23,359 bases of DNA, taken from an uncultured Mycolicibacterium sp. (GTDB lineage: Bacteria > Actinomycetota > Actinomycetes > Mycobacteriales > Mycobacteriaceae). A program made the translations under genes and the position numbers. The notes below the pieces were generated by a model, which did no database searches, was not told the DNA's origin, and was given only the letters and a program-made list of their open reading frames with translations. Positions 1-6,967 of the stretch are shown one piece after another. The stretch is taken from contig NZ_CALDGS010000088.1 in assembly GCF_937941905.1 (NCBI RefSeq), positions 1 to 23,359 of the forward strand, in the 5' to 3' direction. Positions within the stretch are counted from its first letter, which is position 1; each line of letters opens with the position of its first letter.

Positions 1-15
1 GCCGGACACACACAC

Positions 16-49
16 AGAATCGCCCCCCACACCCGTGGGGGGCGATTCT
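16..49. terminator. Strong hairpin, probable bidirectional terminator after ogt
   Basis: A perfect 15-bp inverted repeat (arms 16-30 and 35-49) encloses a 4-base ACCC loop, and six C/G pairs sit in the middle of each arm. It lies 30 bases beyond the ogt stop codon. On the plus strand the stem is followed by TAATTT, which is more U-rich than the minus-strand tail (a GT repeat). It may therefore also terminate a gene entering from the left. An alternating AC run occupies 6-16. The hairpin is seen directly; the terminator role is inferred. Confidence 0.75.
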
Positions 50-78
50 AATTTCCGGACAAATGCGGCCGCGCCGGC

Positions 79-576
79 TCAGTCGAACAGGGCCGGCGCG
101 GTGCGCCGCTGCTCGAGGCCGAGCAGGATGCGCTTGCGCTCCAGCCCGCCGCCGTACCCGGTCAGGGCTCCGTTGCTACCGATCACCCGGTGACACGGCA
201 CGATGATGCTGATCGGGTTGTGGCCGTTGGCCAGTCCAACCGCACGCGAGGCGTTCGGGGCGCCGATCTGCCGCGCGATCTGGCCGTAGGTGCGGGTCTG
301 GCCGTACGGGATCGTCGTCAGCGCCCGCCACACCCGCCGCTGGAATGCCGAGCCGATGAGTTCGATTTTGAGCTCGAATTCGGTGCGCTCGCCGGCGAAG
401 TACTCCGACAACTGCACCACCGCGTCCTCGAAGGCGGTGTCGTCGCGGATCCAGTCGGCGCGGTCCCGCGGTTCGTGGGTCTGGTCCTGCATGCGCAGGT
501 GCCGGATCCGGCCGTCCACGCCGGCGATGGTGAGCGGCCCGATCGGGCTGTCGGTGACGCGGTAGAGCGTCGTCAT
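79..576 (-). CDS. ogt: Methylated-DNA--[protein]-cysteine S-methyltransferase (OGT)
   Basis: This 165-residue suicide repair enzyme moves the alkyl group from O6-alkylguanine in DNA to its own cysteine. The catalytic motif IVPCHRVIG is present, with acceptor Cys128, His129 and Arg130. Before it lies the DNA-binding part, with the likely arginine finger in SRAVG (about Arg111) and NGHNP. The length is typical of the family. The ATG at 576 is chosen because AGGAGA lies a few bases upstream and because it overlaps the alkA stop codon as ATGA, a sign of translational coupling. A longer open frame extends upstream but only through alkA coding sequence. With alkA it forms the mycobacterial adaptive response pair, in which the Ada functions are divided between the two proteins. 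Confidence 0.96.
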   Translation of the reverse strand: MTTLYRVTDSPIGPLTIAGVDGRIRHLRMQDQTHEPRDRADWIRDDTAFEDAVVQLSEYFAGERTEFELKIELIGSAFQRRVWRALTTIPYGQTRTYGQIARQIGAPNASRAVGLANGHNPISIIVPCHRVIGSNGALTGYGGGLERKRILLGLEQRRTAPALFD

Positions 577-2066
577 CGGGTCTCCTTCGGTGGCCAGTGG
601 TTGATCGGATGATCCAGGGCGGTCCACAGGTGCTGGGCGGCATAGGCCCGCCAGGGTCGCCACGCGGCGCTGCGCCGCCGCAGCGCCCCGCCGGCGGTGG
701 GCAGCCCGACCGCGGCGGCTGCGGTCCGGACGCCGAGGTCGGCGTCGGGGAAGGCGTCCGGGTCGCCGAGGGCGCGCATGGCGATGAGTTCGGCGCTCCA
801 CGGCCCGATCCCGGGCAGCTCGAGCAGCTGCCGGCGGGTGCGGTTCCAGTCCGCGCCCGGATCGAGCCGGATCCGTCCCTCGCCGATCGCCGCGACGAGC
901 CCGTGCAGGCACCGCCGCCGCGCGGCGGGCACCGCCAGATGCTCCGGGGCGACCGCTGCGAGGGCGTCGAGATCCGGGAACAGGTGGGTGAGCCCGCCGG
1001 CCGGGTCGGTCACGGGTTCACCGTAGGCGGCCACCAACCGACCGATGTGGGTGCGGGCGGCCGCCGTGGAGACCTGCTGGCCGAGGACCACGCGGACGGC
1101 GAGCTCCACCTCGTCCACGGTGCGGGGGATGCGCTGGCCCGGCGCCTTGGCGACCAACGGGGCGAGGTCGGGGTCGCGGGCGAGCGCCTCGACGACGGCC
1201 TCCGGATCCGCGTCGAGGTCCAGCAGGCGCCGGCACCGGGCGATCGCGGTCGTCAGGTCGCGCAGATCGGCCAGGATCAGCCGGCACCGCACCGCATCGG
1301 GCTGCGGGATCAGCGCGACGATCCCGGCGCCGTGCGGCAGCCGCAGGGTGCGTCGCAGCGCCCCGTCACGCACCTCCTCCAGGCCCGGTACCGCGGTGGC
1401 GGCCAGGTGTCCGAACACGCCCTCGTAGGCGAACGGGGTCCGGGTCGGCAGGCGCAGCGAGACCTGTCCCGCGACGGTCTCGGCCGCACCGGTGTCCCGG
1501 CGGGTGCGGGCCCGCCGGCGCAGTTCGGTGGGCGTGCAGTCCCACACCGCCCGCACCACGTCGTTGAACTGGCGGATGCTGGAGAACCCGGCGGCGAACG
1601 CCACCTCGCTGATCGGTAGGTCGGTGGTCTCGATGAGCACGCGGGCGGTCTGGGCGCGCTGGGTGCGGGCCAGCGCGAGCGGCCCGGCACCGACCTCGGC
1701 GCGCAGGATCCGTTCGATCTGCCGGGTGGTGTAGCCGAGCCGGGCCGCCAGCCCGGTCACCCCTTCGCGGTCGACCACCCCGTCGGCGATGAGCCGCATG
1801 GCCCGGGCGGTGACGTCGGTGCGCACGTTCCACTCGGGGGAGCCGGGTGCGGCGTCCGGCCGGCAGCGCTTGCACGGCCGGAACCCGGCCGCCTGGGCGG
1901 CCGCCGCGGTCGGGTAGAAGCGCACGTTGCGGGCCAGCGGCAACCGCACCGGGCAGCTTGGCCGGCAGTAGATGCCGGTGGTGAGCACGGCGGTGACGAA
2001 CCAGCCGTCGAACCGGGTGTCGCGCGACTGCACGGCCCGGTAGCAGCGGTCGAAATCCTGGTGCAC
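573..2066 (-). CDS. alkA: Ada regulatory domain / AlkA 3-methyladenine DNA glycosylase fusion
   Basis: This 497-residue fusion starts with the Ada N-terminal zinc domain. Cys34, Cys38, Cys65 and Cys68 have the same 4-27-3 spacing as E. coli Ada Cys38/42/69/72, so methyl-phosphotriester sensing should be intact. An AraC-type helix-turn-helix region follows (about 80-185), then an AlkA-type N-glycosylase (about 200-490). The helix-hairpin-helix LPGIGPWSAELIA is followed by a catalytic aspartate in the FPDADLGV segment. The protein is expected both to activate the adaptive response and to excise alkylated bases. The start is GTG at 2066, with GGGAG about 10 bases upstream. It lies 50 bases after the cyclase stop, and ogt overlaps its end by four bases. 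The M. tuberculosis counterpart is Rv1317c (about 496 residues). Confidence 0.95.
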   Translation of the reverse strand: MHQDFDRCYRAVQSRDTRFDGWFVTAVLTTGIYCRPSCPVRLPLARNVRFYPTAAAAQAAGFRPCKRCRPDAAPGSPEWNVRTDVTARAMRLIADGVVDREGVTGLAARLGYTTRQIERILRAEVGAGPLALARTQRAQTARVLIETTDLPISEVAFAAGFSSIRQFNDVVRAVWDCTPTELRRRARTRRDTGAAETVAGQVSLRLPTRTPFAYEGVFGHLAATAVPGLEEVRDGALRRTLRLPHGAGIVALIPQPDAVRCRLILADLRDLTTAIARCRRLLDLDADPEAVVEALARDPDLAPLVAKAPGQRIPRTVDEVELAVRVVLGQQVSTAAARTHIGRLVAAYGEPVTDPAGGLTHLFPDLDALAAVAPEHLAVPAARRRCLHGLVAAIGEGRIRLDPGADWNRTRRQLLELPGIGPWSAELIAMRALGDPDAFPDADLGVRTAAAAVGLPTAGGALRRRSAAWRPWRAYAAQHLWTALDHPINHWPPKETR

Positions 2067-2082
2067 GTCTGCCAGACTCCCA

Positions 2083-2097
2083 CCGCCGGGACGGCGG
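2083..2097 (-). terminator. Small GC hairpin between cyclase and alkA
   Basis: A 6-bp inverted repeat (CCGCCG at 2083-2088, CGGCGG at 2092-2097) with a 3-base loop lies in the 50-base gap between the cyclase stop and the alkA start. No U-tract follows it. It may attenuate read-through from the cyclase gene into alkA, or be a chance product of GC-rich sequence. Confidence 0.25.
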
Positions 2098-2116
2098 CAC
2101 TAGCGGGAAAACGACA

Positions 2117-3724
2117 TCACGGCACCGGGACGGCCAACCGGGTGGGCCGATCCAGTCCGCGCAGCGTCACGGTCTCGCCGGGTTGCCAGTGTGCCCGTTC
2201 GGCCTCCCCGGCGTGCGCCACCGCGTCCGCGGCGGCCAGGAGCCGGCTCGGCACGGTCTTGGCCAGCTCGCACAGCCGGGCGGCCTCGTTGACCGGCTCG
2301 CCGATCACGGTGTATTCGAACCGCTCCCGCGCTCCGACGTTGCCGGCCACCACCGTCCCGGCGGCGACCCCGATCCCGGCCGCCAGTTCGGGCACCTCGC
2401 GGCGCAGCCGGTCGGCGATCGCCCGGGCCGCCGCCAGCCCCTCGTCCTCCGGATGGTCGAGATCGTTCGGCGCGCCGAAGATCGCCAGGGTGGCGTCGCC
2501 CTCGAACTTGTTGACCAGCCCGCGGTGGCGGTCCACCTCCTCGACGACCACTGCGAAGAACCGGTTCAGCAGGTTCACCACCTCCACCGCCGGCCGGCTG
2601 GTCACCAGGTGGGTCGAGCCGATGATGTCGACGAACACCACGGCCACGTGCCGCTCCTCGCCGCCGAGCTTGGGCTTGCGCTGTTCGGCGGCCAGCGCCA
2701 CCTCGCGGCCGACGTGGCGGCCGAACAGATCGCGCACCCGTTCCCGCTCGCGCAGCCCCTCGACCATGGTGTTGAACCCGCGCTGCAGCTCGCCGAGCTC
2801 GGTGCCGTCGAAGACCACCAGCTGACAGTTCAGATCGCCGTCCTCGACCCGCTTGAGTGCGGCCCGCACCATCCGCACCGGGGTGGCGGTCAGCCATGAC
2901 ACCAGCCAGATCAGCAGGAACCCGAAGACCAGCGCGAACATGGCCAACACCGCCACCGCGACGGTGAACTGGGTGGGGGACAGATTGTGGCGGGCCAGGG
3001 TCAGCAGTGCCGCGAACAGGATCCCCAGCACCGGCACACCCGAGCCCAGCGCCCACACCAGGACGGTACGGCCCATGATCCCGGCGGCGAACCGGGCCGG
3101 GGGCCGGCCGGCCTCCAGCGCCTGCGCGGCCACCGGGCGCAGCGCGAACTCGGTCATCAGGTAGCAGATCGTCGACACCACGATGCCGCTGAAGCTGATC
3201 GACAGCGCGATCTTGGGGATGAACTGCGGGTCCACCGCCCCGTAGAGCACGGTCGCGTACAGTGCGCCCACCCCCCACAGCACCAGCAGCACCCGGGTCA
3301 GCCGCCACGGGACGAAGAAGGTGTTGCGCTGGTCCTCCCGGCTGGGCGGGCGTTCCTCGATGGCCCAGCGCAGGTTCTTGACCACCCGGCGGGTCGACCA
3401 GAACGTTCCGACGACCAGTGCCAGCAGGATGTAGGCGGGCCCCGCCCCGAACGTGATCCACAGCACCCTGCGCTCGAACACGCCGGGGACCGGGAACACC
3501 ACCGAGACCAGCGACGCGGCGATCGCGATGCCGACGAGGTTCGCGCCCAGCACCGACAGGGTCAGGATCGTCTGGATGCGCACCCGGCGGCGCTGCTGGC
3601 TCTCCGCCACGTCGCCGAGCAACCAGGAGCCGTAGTCGGGCGTTTCCGACAGGCGGCCGCTCTGCCGGGTGATCCGCTCGAGGATCCGGCCGAGCCGGTG
3701 TCCCACACTCCTGTTGGCGACCAT
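2117..3724 (-). CDS. Membrane class IIIb adenylate cyclase with HAMP domain
   Basis: This 535-residue protein resembles the M. tuberculosis Rv1318c/Rv1319c/Rv1320c/Rv3645 group, which makes cAMP from ATP. Six hydrophobic segments are visible (about 50-80, 88-110, 140-162, 172-192, 222-245, 255-280). A HAMP segment (about 274-330) and a catalytic domain (about 355-520) follow. The catalytic residues are complete: metal aspartates Asp366 (FVDIIGS) and Asp410 (KFEGDA), Lys406, Thr472 (EYTVIG) in the substrate-selecting position typical of class IIIb, Asn479 and Arg483. Glu476 stands where Asp is more usual (VIGDPVN). The start is ATG at 3724. No clear Shine-Dalgarno sequence is seen, but a TAGGCT box ends 8 bases upstream. 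The gene is divergent from nucS and may read into alkA. The signal sensed by the membrane part is unknown. Confidence 0.9.
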   Translation of the reverse strand: MVANRSVGHRLGRILERITRQSGRLSETPDYGSWLLGDVAESQQRRRVRIQTILTLSVLGANLVGIAIAASLVSVVFPVPGVFERRVLWITFGAGPAYILLALVVGTFWSTRRVVKNLRWAIEERPPSREDQRNTFFVPWRLTRVLLVLWGVGALYATVLYGAVDPQFIPKIALSISFSGIVVSTICYLMTEFALRPVAAQALEAGRPPARFAAGIMGRTVLVWALGSGVPVLGILFAALLTLARHNLSPTQFTVAVAVLAMFALVFGFLLIWLVSWLTATPVRMVRAALKRVEDGDLNCQLVVFDGTELGELQRGFNTMVEGLRERERVRDLFGRHVGREVALAAEQRKPKLGGEERHVAVVFVDIIGSTHLVTSRPAVEVVNLLNRFFAVVVEEVDRHRGLVNKFEGDATLAIFGAPNDLDHPEDEGLAAARAIADRLRREVPELAAGIGVAAGTVVAGNVGARERFEYTVIGEPVNEAARLCELAKTVPSRLLAAADAVAHAGEAERAHWQPGETVTLRGLDRPTRLAVPVP

Positions 3725-3732
3725 TGCGGGTC

Positions 3733-3738
3733 AGCCTA
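3733..3738 (-). promoter_or_regulatory. Candidate -10 box for the cyclase gene
   Basis: TAGGCT (TANNNT) on the minus strand ends 8 bases before the cyclase ATG. This predicts a 5' leader of about two bases. The 50-base gap to nucS also holds the nucS -10 box on the other strand. Confidence 0.45.
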
Positions 3739-3761
3739 ATTTGCCCTCGGGCGGAACGTCC

Positions 3762-3767
3762 TAAGGT
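3762..3767 (+). promoter_or_regulatory. Candidate -10 box for leaderless nucS
   Basis: TAAGGT (TANNNT) ends 7 bases before the GTG at 3775. Transcription would begin at or one base before the start codon. The same bases include AAGG at 3763-3766, which could instead act as a Shine-Dalgarno sequence 8 bases from the GTG. Both readings support 3775 as the start. Confidence 0.55.
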
Positions 3768-3774
3768 TGTGTGG

Positions 3775-4446
3775 GTGCGCCTCGTCATCGCCCGGTGCAC
3801 GGTCGACTACATCGGCCGGCTGACCGCCCACCTGCCGTCCGCGCGCCGCCTGCTGCTCATCAAGGCCGACGGCTCGGTGAGCGTGCACGCCGACGACCGT
3901 GCCTACAAACCGCTGAACTGGATGAGCCCGCCCTGCTGGATGACCGAGGAGACCGACGGCCCGGTCCCGGTGTGGGTGGTGGAGAACAAGGCCGGCGAAC
4001 AGCTGCGCATCCAGGTCGAGCAGATCGAGCACGACTCCACCCACGAGCTCGGGGTGGACCCGGGGCTGGTCAAGGACGGGGTGGAGGCCCACCTGCAGGA
4101 GCTGCTCGCCGAGCACGTCGAGTTGCTGGGCGCCGGTTACACATTGGTGCGCCGCGAGTACATGACCCCGATCGGGCCGGTCGATCTGCTGTGCCGCGAC
4201 GAGCAGGGCCGCACCGTCGCCGTCGAGGTCAAGCGGCGCGGTGAGATCGACGGCGTCGAACAGCTCACCCGCTACCTGGAGCTGCTCAACCGCGACAGCC
4301 TGCTGGCCCCGGTCAGCGGCGTCTTCGCCGCCCAACAGATCAAGCCGCAGGCCCGCACGCTCGCCGAGGATCGCGGCATCCGCTGCGTCACACTGGATTA
4401 CGACCGGATGCGGGGGATGGACAGCGACGAGTACCGGCTGTTCTGA
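3775..4446 (+). CDS. nucS: Mismatch-specific endonuclease NucS (EndoMS)
   Basis: This 223-residue nuclease is the core of the non-canonical mismatch repair used by mycobacteria, which lack MutS/MutL. It cuts both strands at mispairs such as G-T. The N-terminal DNA-binding and dimerisation part contains the conserved stretch around YKPLNWMSPPC. The C-terminal PD-(D/E)xK nuclease has Asp137 (GPVDLLC), Glu151 and Lys153 (VEVKRRG), then QLTRYLE. The final DEYRLF resembles the tail reported to contact the sliding clamp. The start is GTG at 3775 (MRLVIARC), matching known NucS N-termini. GTG at 3769 lies only two bases from AAGG and is less likely. The stop overlaps the next ATG. M. tuberculosis counterpart: Rv1321. 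Confidence 0.95.
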   Translation: MRLVIARCTVDYIGRLTAHLPSARRLLLIKADGSVSVHADDRAYKPLNWMSPPCWMTEETDGPVPVWVVENKAGEQLRIQVEQIEHDSTHELGVDPGLVKDGVEAHLQELLAEHVELLGAGYTLVRREYMTPIGPVDLLCRDEQGRTVAVEVKRRGEIDGVEQLTRYLELLNRDSLLAPVSGVFAAQQIKPQARTLAEDRGIRCVTLDYDRMRGMDSDEYRLF

Positions 4447-4748
4447 TGGGCAGACGTCGTCGCCCGCCGCGCCGCCATCCGGCCCCGCCGCCGCTGCTGC
4501 CCCGGCCGTCGCGGCGGGTGGAGACCGGGCCGGACGGCTACGACTACGAGGTGCGTTCCGTGTCGGCCGACCGCGCGGTCAAGACCTACCGGTGCCCCGG
4601 CTGCGATCACGAGATCCGGCCGGGCACACCGCATGTCGTGGTGTGGCCGGCCGACATGGGGGAGTCCGGCGCGGAGGACCGGCGGCACTGGCACACCCCG
4701 TGCTGGACGCACCGGGCCACCCGGGGTCCGACGCGCAAGTGGTCCTAG
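4446..4748 (+). CDS. Conserved actinobacterial small zinc-ribbon-like protein (Rv1322-like)
   Basis: This 100-residue protein has no proven function that I know of. The first 25 residues are rich in Arg and Pro (basic, probably disordered, possibly nucleic-acid contacting). The rest holds a likely zinc ribbon: Cys50-Pro-Gly-Cys53, then His81, His83 and Cys86 in HWHTPCW. The sequence between (EIRPGTPHVVVWP) reads like a compact beta structure. Its ATG overlaps the nucS stop as TGATG, so it is almost certainly translated with nucS and could be a partner in mismatch repair; that role is inference. It converges on the epimerase gene with only 6 bases between stop codons. Confidence 0.85.
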   Translation: MGRRRRPPRRHPAPPPLLPRPSRRVETGPDGYDYEVRSVSADRAVKTYRCPGCDHEIRPGTPHVVVWPADMGESGAEDRRHWHTPCWTHRATRGPTRKWS

Positions 4749-4754
4749 CGGCGC

Positions 4755-5231
4755 TCAGTGGTGGCCGTCGGCCGCCGGCTCGACGAGCTCGACGAGCACC
4801 CCGCCGGCGTCCTTGGGGTGGATGAAGTTGATCCGCGAGTCGGCCGTGCCGCGCCGGGCCTGCTCGTAGAGCAGCCGCACACCCTGTTCCCGCAGCCGCG
4901 CGCTGAGCGCGTCGATGTCGCTGACCCGGAACGCCAGCTGCTGCAGGCCGGGGCCGCGGGTGCCGATGAACTTCGCGATCGTCGACTTCTCGTCGATCGG
5001 CGCCAGCAGCTGGATCTGGGTGCTGTCGCCGGACGCGCCGTGCACCGCCAGCATCGCCTCGCGCACCCCCTGCTCCTCGTTGACCTCCTCGTGCAGGACG
5101 GTCATGCCGAGGTGGTCGGCGTACCACTTCTTGGCCGCATCCAGGTCGGGGACGGCGATGCCGACGTGGTCGATCGCGGTCACCAGTTCCGATGCGAGCA
5201 GGGCGCGGGCATCTACCTGATCGGTGCTCAT
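4755..5231 (-). CDS. mce: Methylmalonyl-CoA epimerase
   Basis: This 158-residue protein of the vicinal oxygen chelate (glyoxalase) fold interconverts (2S)- and (2R)-methylmalonyl-CoA. It links propionyl-CoA carboxylase to the mutase and supplies methyl-branched lipid synthesis. Two repeats are visible, starting at IDHVGIAVPDL and LQQLAFRVSDI. Metal ligands by position are His22, Gln74 (TQIQL) and Glu148 (VELVE). The fourth, normally His in the HHIA motif, is Gln98 here (spacing of 50 residues to Glu148 is conserved). The N-terminus is about ten residues longer than the P. shermanii enzyme. The ATG at 5231 has no Shine-Dalgarno sequence, and a TAGGTT box ends 11 bases upstream. M. tuberculosis counterpart: Rv1322A. 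The gene is divergent from fadA4, another short acyl-CoA enzyme. Confidence 0.92.
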   Translation of the reverse strand: MSTDQVDARALLASELVTAIDHVGIAVPDLDAAKKWYADHLGMTVLHEEVNEEQGVREAMLAVHGASGDSTQIQLLAPIDEKSTIAKFIGTRGPGLQQLAFRVSDIDALSARLREQGVRLLYEQARRGTADSRINFIHPKDAGGVLVELVEPAADGHH

Positions 5232-5241
5232 AACGTCACGG

Positions 5242-5248
5242 TAACCTA
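5242..5248. promoter_or_regulatory. Overlapping divergent -10 boxes (epimerase / fadA4)
   Basis: The seven bases TAACCTA contain TAACCT on the plus strand (5242-5247, facing fadA4) and TAGGTT on the minus strand (5248-5243, facing the epimerase gene). Both fit TANNNT. They predict a leader of about 70 bases with a Shine-Dalgarno sequence for fadA4 and about 4-5 bases for the epimerase. If both are real, polymerase cannot open both promoters at once. Confidence 0.45.
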
Positions 5249-5323
5249 GCCGCGTTGATCCCGTCGGTCCGGTGTTGGTCCGGCTGTCGCGAAACGGGCC
5301 CCAGTGCCGGTTGGAGGTAGAAC

Positions 5324-6502
5324 ATGACCACGTCCGTGATCGTTGCCGGAGCCCGTACCCCGATCGGTCGGTTGATGGGCTCGCTCAAGGATTTCTCGGC
5401 CACCGACCTCGGCGCCATCGCCATCCGGGGTGCGCTGGCCAAGGCCAAGGTCGACCCCGCGCAGGTCGAGTACGTGATCATGGGTCAGGTGCTCACCGCC
5501 GGTGCCGGCCAGATGCCGGCGCGGCAGTCCGCGGTGGGCGCGGGCATCCCGTGGGACGTGCCGGCGCTGTCCATCAACAAGATGTGCCTGTCCGGCATCG
5601 ACGCGATCGCGCTGGCCGACCAGCTCATCCGGGCCGGCGAGTTCGATGTCGTCGTCGCCGGCGGTCAGGAGTCGATGACCAAGGCGCCGCACCTGCTCAT
5701 CGACGCCCGCGCCGGCTACAAGTACGGCGACGTGGTGGTCAAGGACCACCTGGCCTACGACGGGCTGCACGACGTGTTCACCGACCAGCCGATGGGCGCG
5801 CTGACCGAACAGCGCAACGAGGTCGACAGGTTCACCCGCGAGGAACAGGACGCCCTCGCCGCGCGCAGCCACCAGCGGGCGGCCGCCGCCTGGAAGAACG
5901 GGGTGTTCGCCGACGAGGTGGTGCCGGTGTCGATCCCGCAGCGCAAGGGTGACCCGATCGAGTTCGCCCAGGACGAGGGCATCCGGGCCGACACCACCGT
6001 CGAGTCGCTGGCCGGGCTCAAGCCGGCGTTCCGCAAGGACGGCACCATCACCGCCGGCTCGTCGTCGCAGATCTCCGACGGCGCCTGCGCGGTGGTGGTG
6101 ATGAACAAAGCCAAGGCCGAGGAGCTCGGGCTGAGCTGGCTGTGCGAGATCGGTGCGCACGGTGTGGTCGCCGGCCCCGACTCCACCCTGCAGTCGCAGC
6201 CGGCCAACGCGATCAAGAAGGCCATCGCCCGCGAGGGCATCACCGTCGACCAGCTCGACGTCATCGAGATCAACGAGGCGTTCGCCGCGGTGGCGCTGGC
6301 CTCGGCCCGGGAGCTCGGCGTCGACCCGGAGCAGGTGAACGTCAACGGCGGTGCGATCGCCATCGGCCACCCGATCGGTATGTCCGGGGCGCGCATCACC
6401 CTGCACGCCGCCCTGGAGCTGGCCCGCCGTGGGTCCGGGTACGCGGTGGCCGCGCTGTGCGGCGCCGGCGGCCAGGGCGACGCCCTGGTGCTGCGCCGGT
6501 GA
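5324..6502 (+). CDS. fadA4: Acetyl-CoA C-acetyltransferase (thiolase)
   Basis: This 392-residue thiolase joins two acetyl-CoA to acetoacetyl-CoA, or runs the reverse cleavage. The nucleophile is Cys88 in INKMCLSG, and His349 in NGGAIAIGHPIGMSG and Cys379 in LCGAGGQGDA complete the active site. NEAFA is also present. Length and motifs match biosynthetic-type thiolases. The ATG at 5324 follows GGAGG at 5313-5317, six bases away. The leader from the predicted promoter is about 70 bases. DUF3817 starts 47 bases downstream on the same strand and is probably cotranscribed. M. tuberculosis counterpart: Rv1323. Confidence 0.95.
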   Translation: MTTSVIVAGARTPIGRLMGSLKDFSATDLGAIAIRGALAKAKVDPAQVEYVIMGQVLTAGAGQMPARQSAVGAGIPWDVPALSINKMCLSGIDAIALADQLIRAGEFDVVVAGGQESMTKAPHLLIDARAGYKYGDVVVKDHLAYDGLHDVFTDQPMGALTEQRNEVDRFTREEQDALAARSHQRAAAAWKNGVFADEVVPVSIPQRKGDPIEFAQDEGIRADTTVESLAGLKPAFRKDGTITAGSSSQISDGACAVVVMNKAKAEELGLSWLCEIGAHGVVAGPDSTLQSQPANAIKKAIAREGITVDQLDVIEINEAFAAVALASARELGVDPEQVNVNGGAIAIGHPIGMSGARITLHAALELARRGSGYAVAALCGAGGQGDALVLRR

Positions 6503-6549
6503 GTGTGAGCTACGACACGATGTAGTAGAAGGCCGCGGAGTCGGGCAGA

Positions 6550-6924
6550 ATGGCGGGCATGGCTCGCGTTTCCGACCCCCGGCCCGCATCGAGGTACAGC
6601 CTGCGCACCGTGGACGGGCGGCTGCGCGTCATCGCGCTCGCCGAGGCCGCCAGCTGGGTGGGGCTGCTGATCGGGATGTACTTCAAGCACCTGGCCAGCC
6701 CGGGCACCGAGCTGGGCGTGCAGATCTTCGGCCCGGTGCACGGCCTGATGTTCGTGCTGTTCGTGATGATCGGGATCGGCGCCGGCACCGCGTTCCGGTG
6801 GCGGCCGTCCACCTGGTCGCTGGCGGTGCTGGGTGCGGTGGTGCCGCTGGGCAGCGTGCTCTTCCTCATCTGGGCCGAGCGCACCGGCCGGATCGCCGAA
6901 CCGGAGCCGGTCGCCGCGGGGTGA
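6550..6924 (+). CDS. DUF3817 integral membrane protein
   Basis: This 124-residue membrane protein has three likely transmembrane helices (about 26-47, 57-80, 88-109). Conserved features include the basic pre-helix stretch SLRTVDGRLRVIALAEAASW, the motif MYFKH after helix 1 and the FGPVHGLMF motif at the start of helix 2. These fit the DUF3817 actinobacterial family, whose function is unknown. The ATG at 6550 has GGAG nine bases upstream; ATG at 6559 is an alternative with a weaker site. No TANNNT box stands out in the 47-base gap after fadA4, so cotranscription is likely. From memory, M. tuberculosis lacks this gene here and carries a family member elsewhere (Rv1342c). Confidence 0.8.
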   Translation: MAGMARVSDPRPASRYSLRTVDGRLRVIALAEAASWVGLLIGMYFKHLASPGTELGVQIFGPVHGLMFVLFVMIGIGAGTAFRWRPSTWSLAVLGAVVPLGSVLFLIWAERTGRIAEPEPVAAG

Positions 6925-6967
6925 CCGGGGCGGTCCGTCCCGGCCCGCACGTGCCAAACTTGAGAGC

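Noticed and set aside
6..16. AC dinucleotide repeat
   Set aside because: Five units are too short to call a functional repeat. It is mentioned only with the adjacent hairpin.
79..912. Longer ogt frame beginning at 912
   Set aside because: The added N-terminus is Arg/Pro-rich shadow of alkA. The ATG at 576 has a good ribosome site and gives the family length.
5255..5320. Short upstream reading frame from TTG, ending just before fadA4, with two Cys codons
   Set aside because: It resembles a cysteine leader peptide, but TTG has no ribosome site, it does not sit at the predicted RNA start, and fadA4 has no cysteine link.
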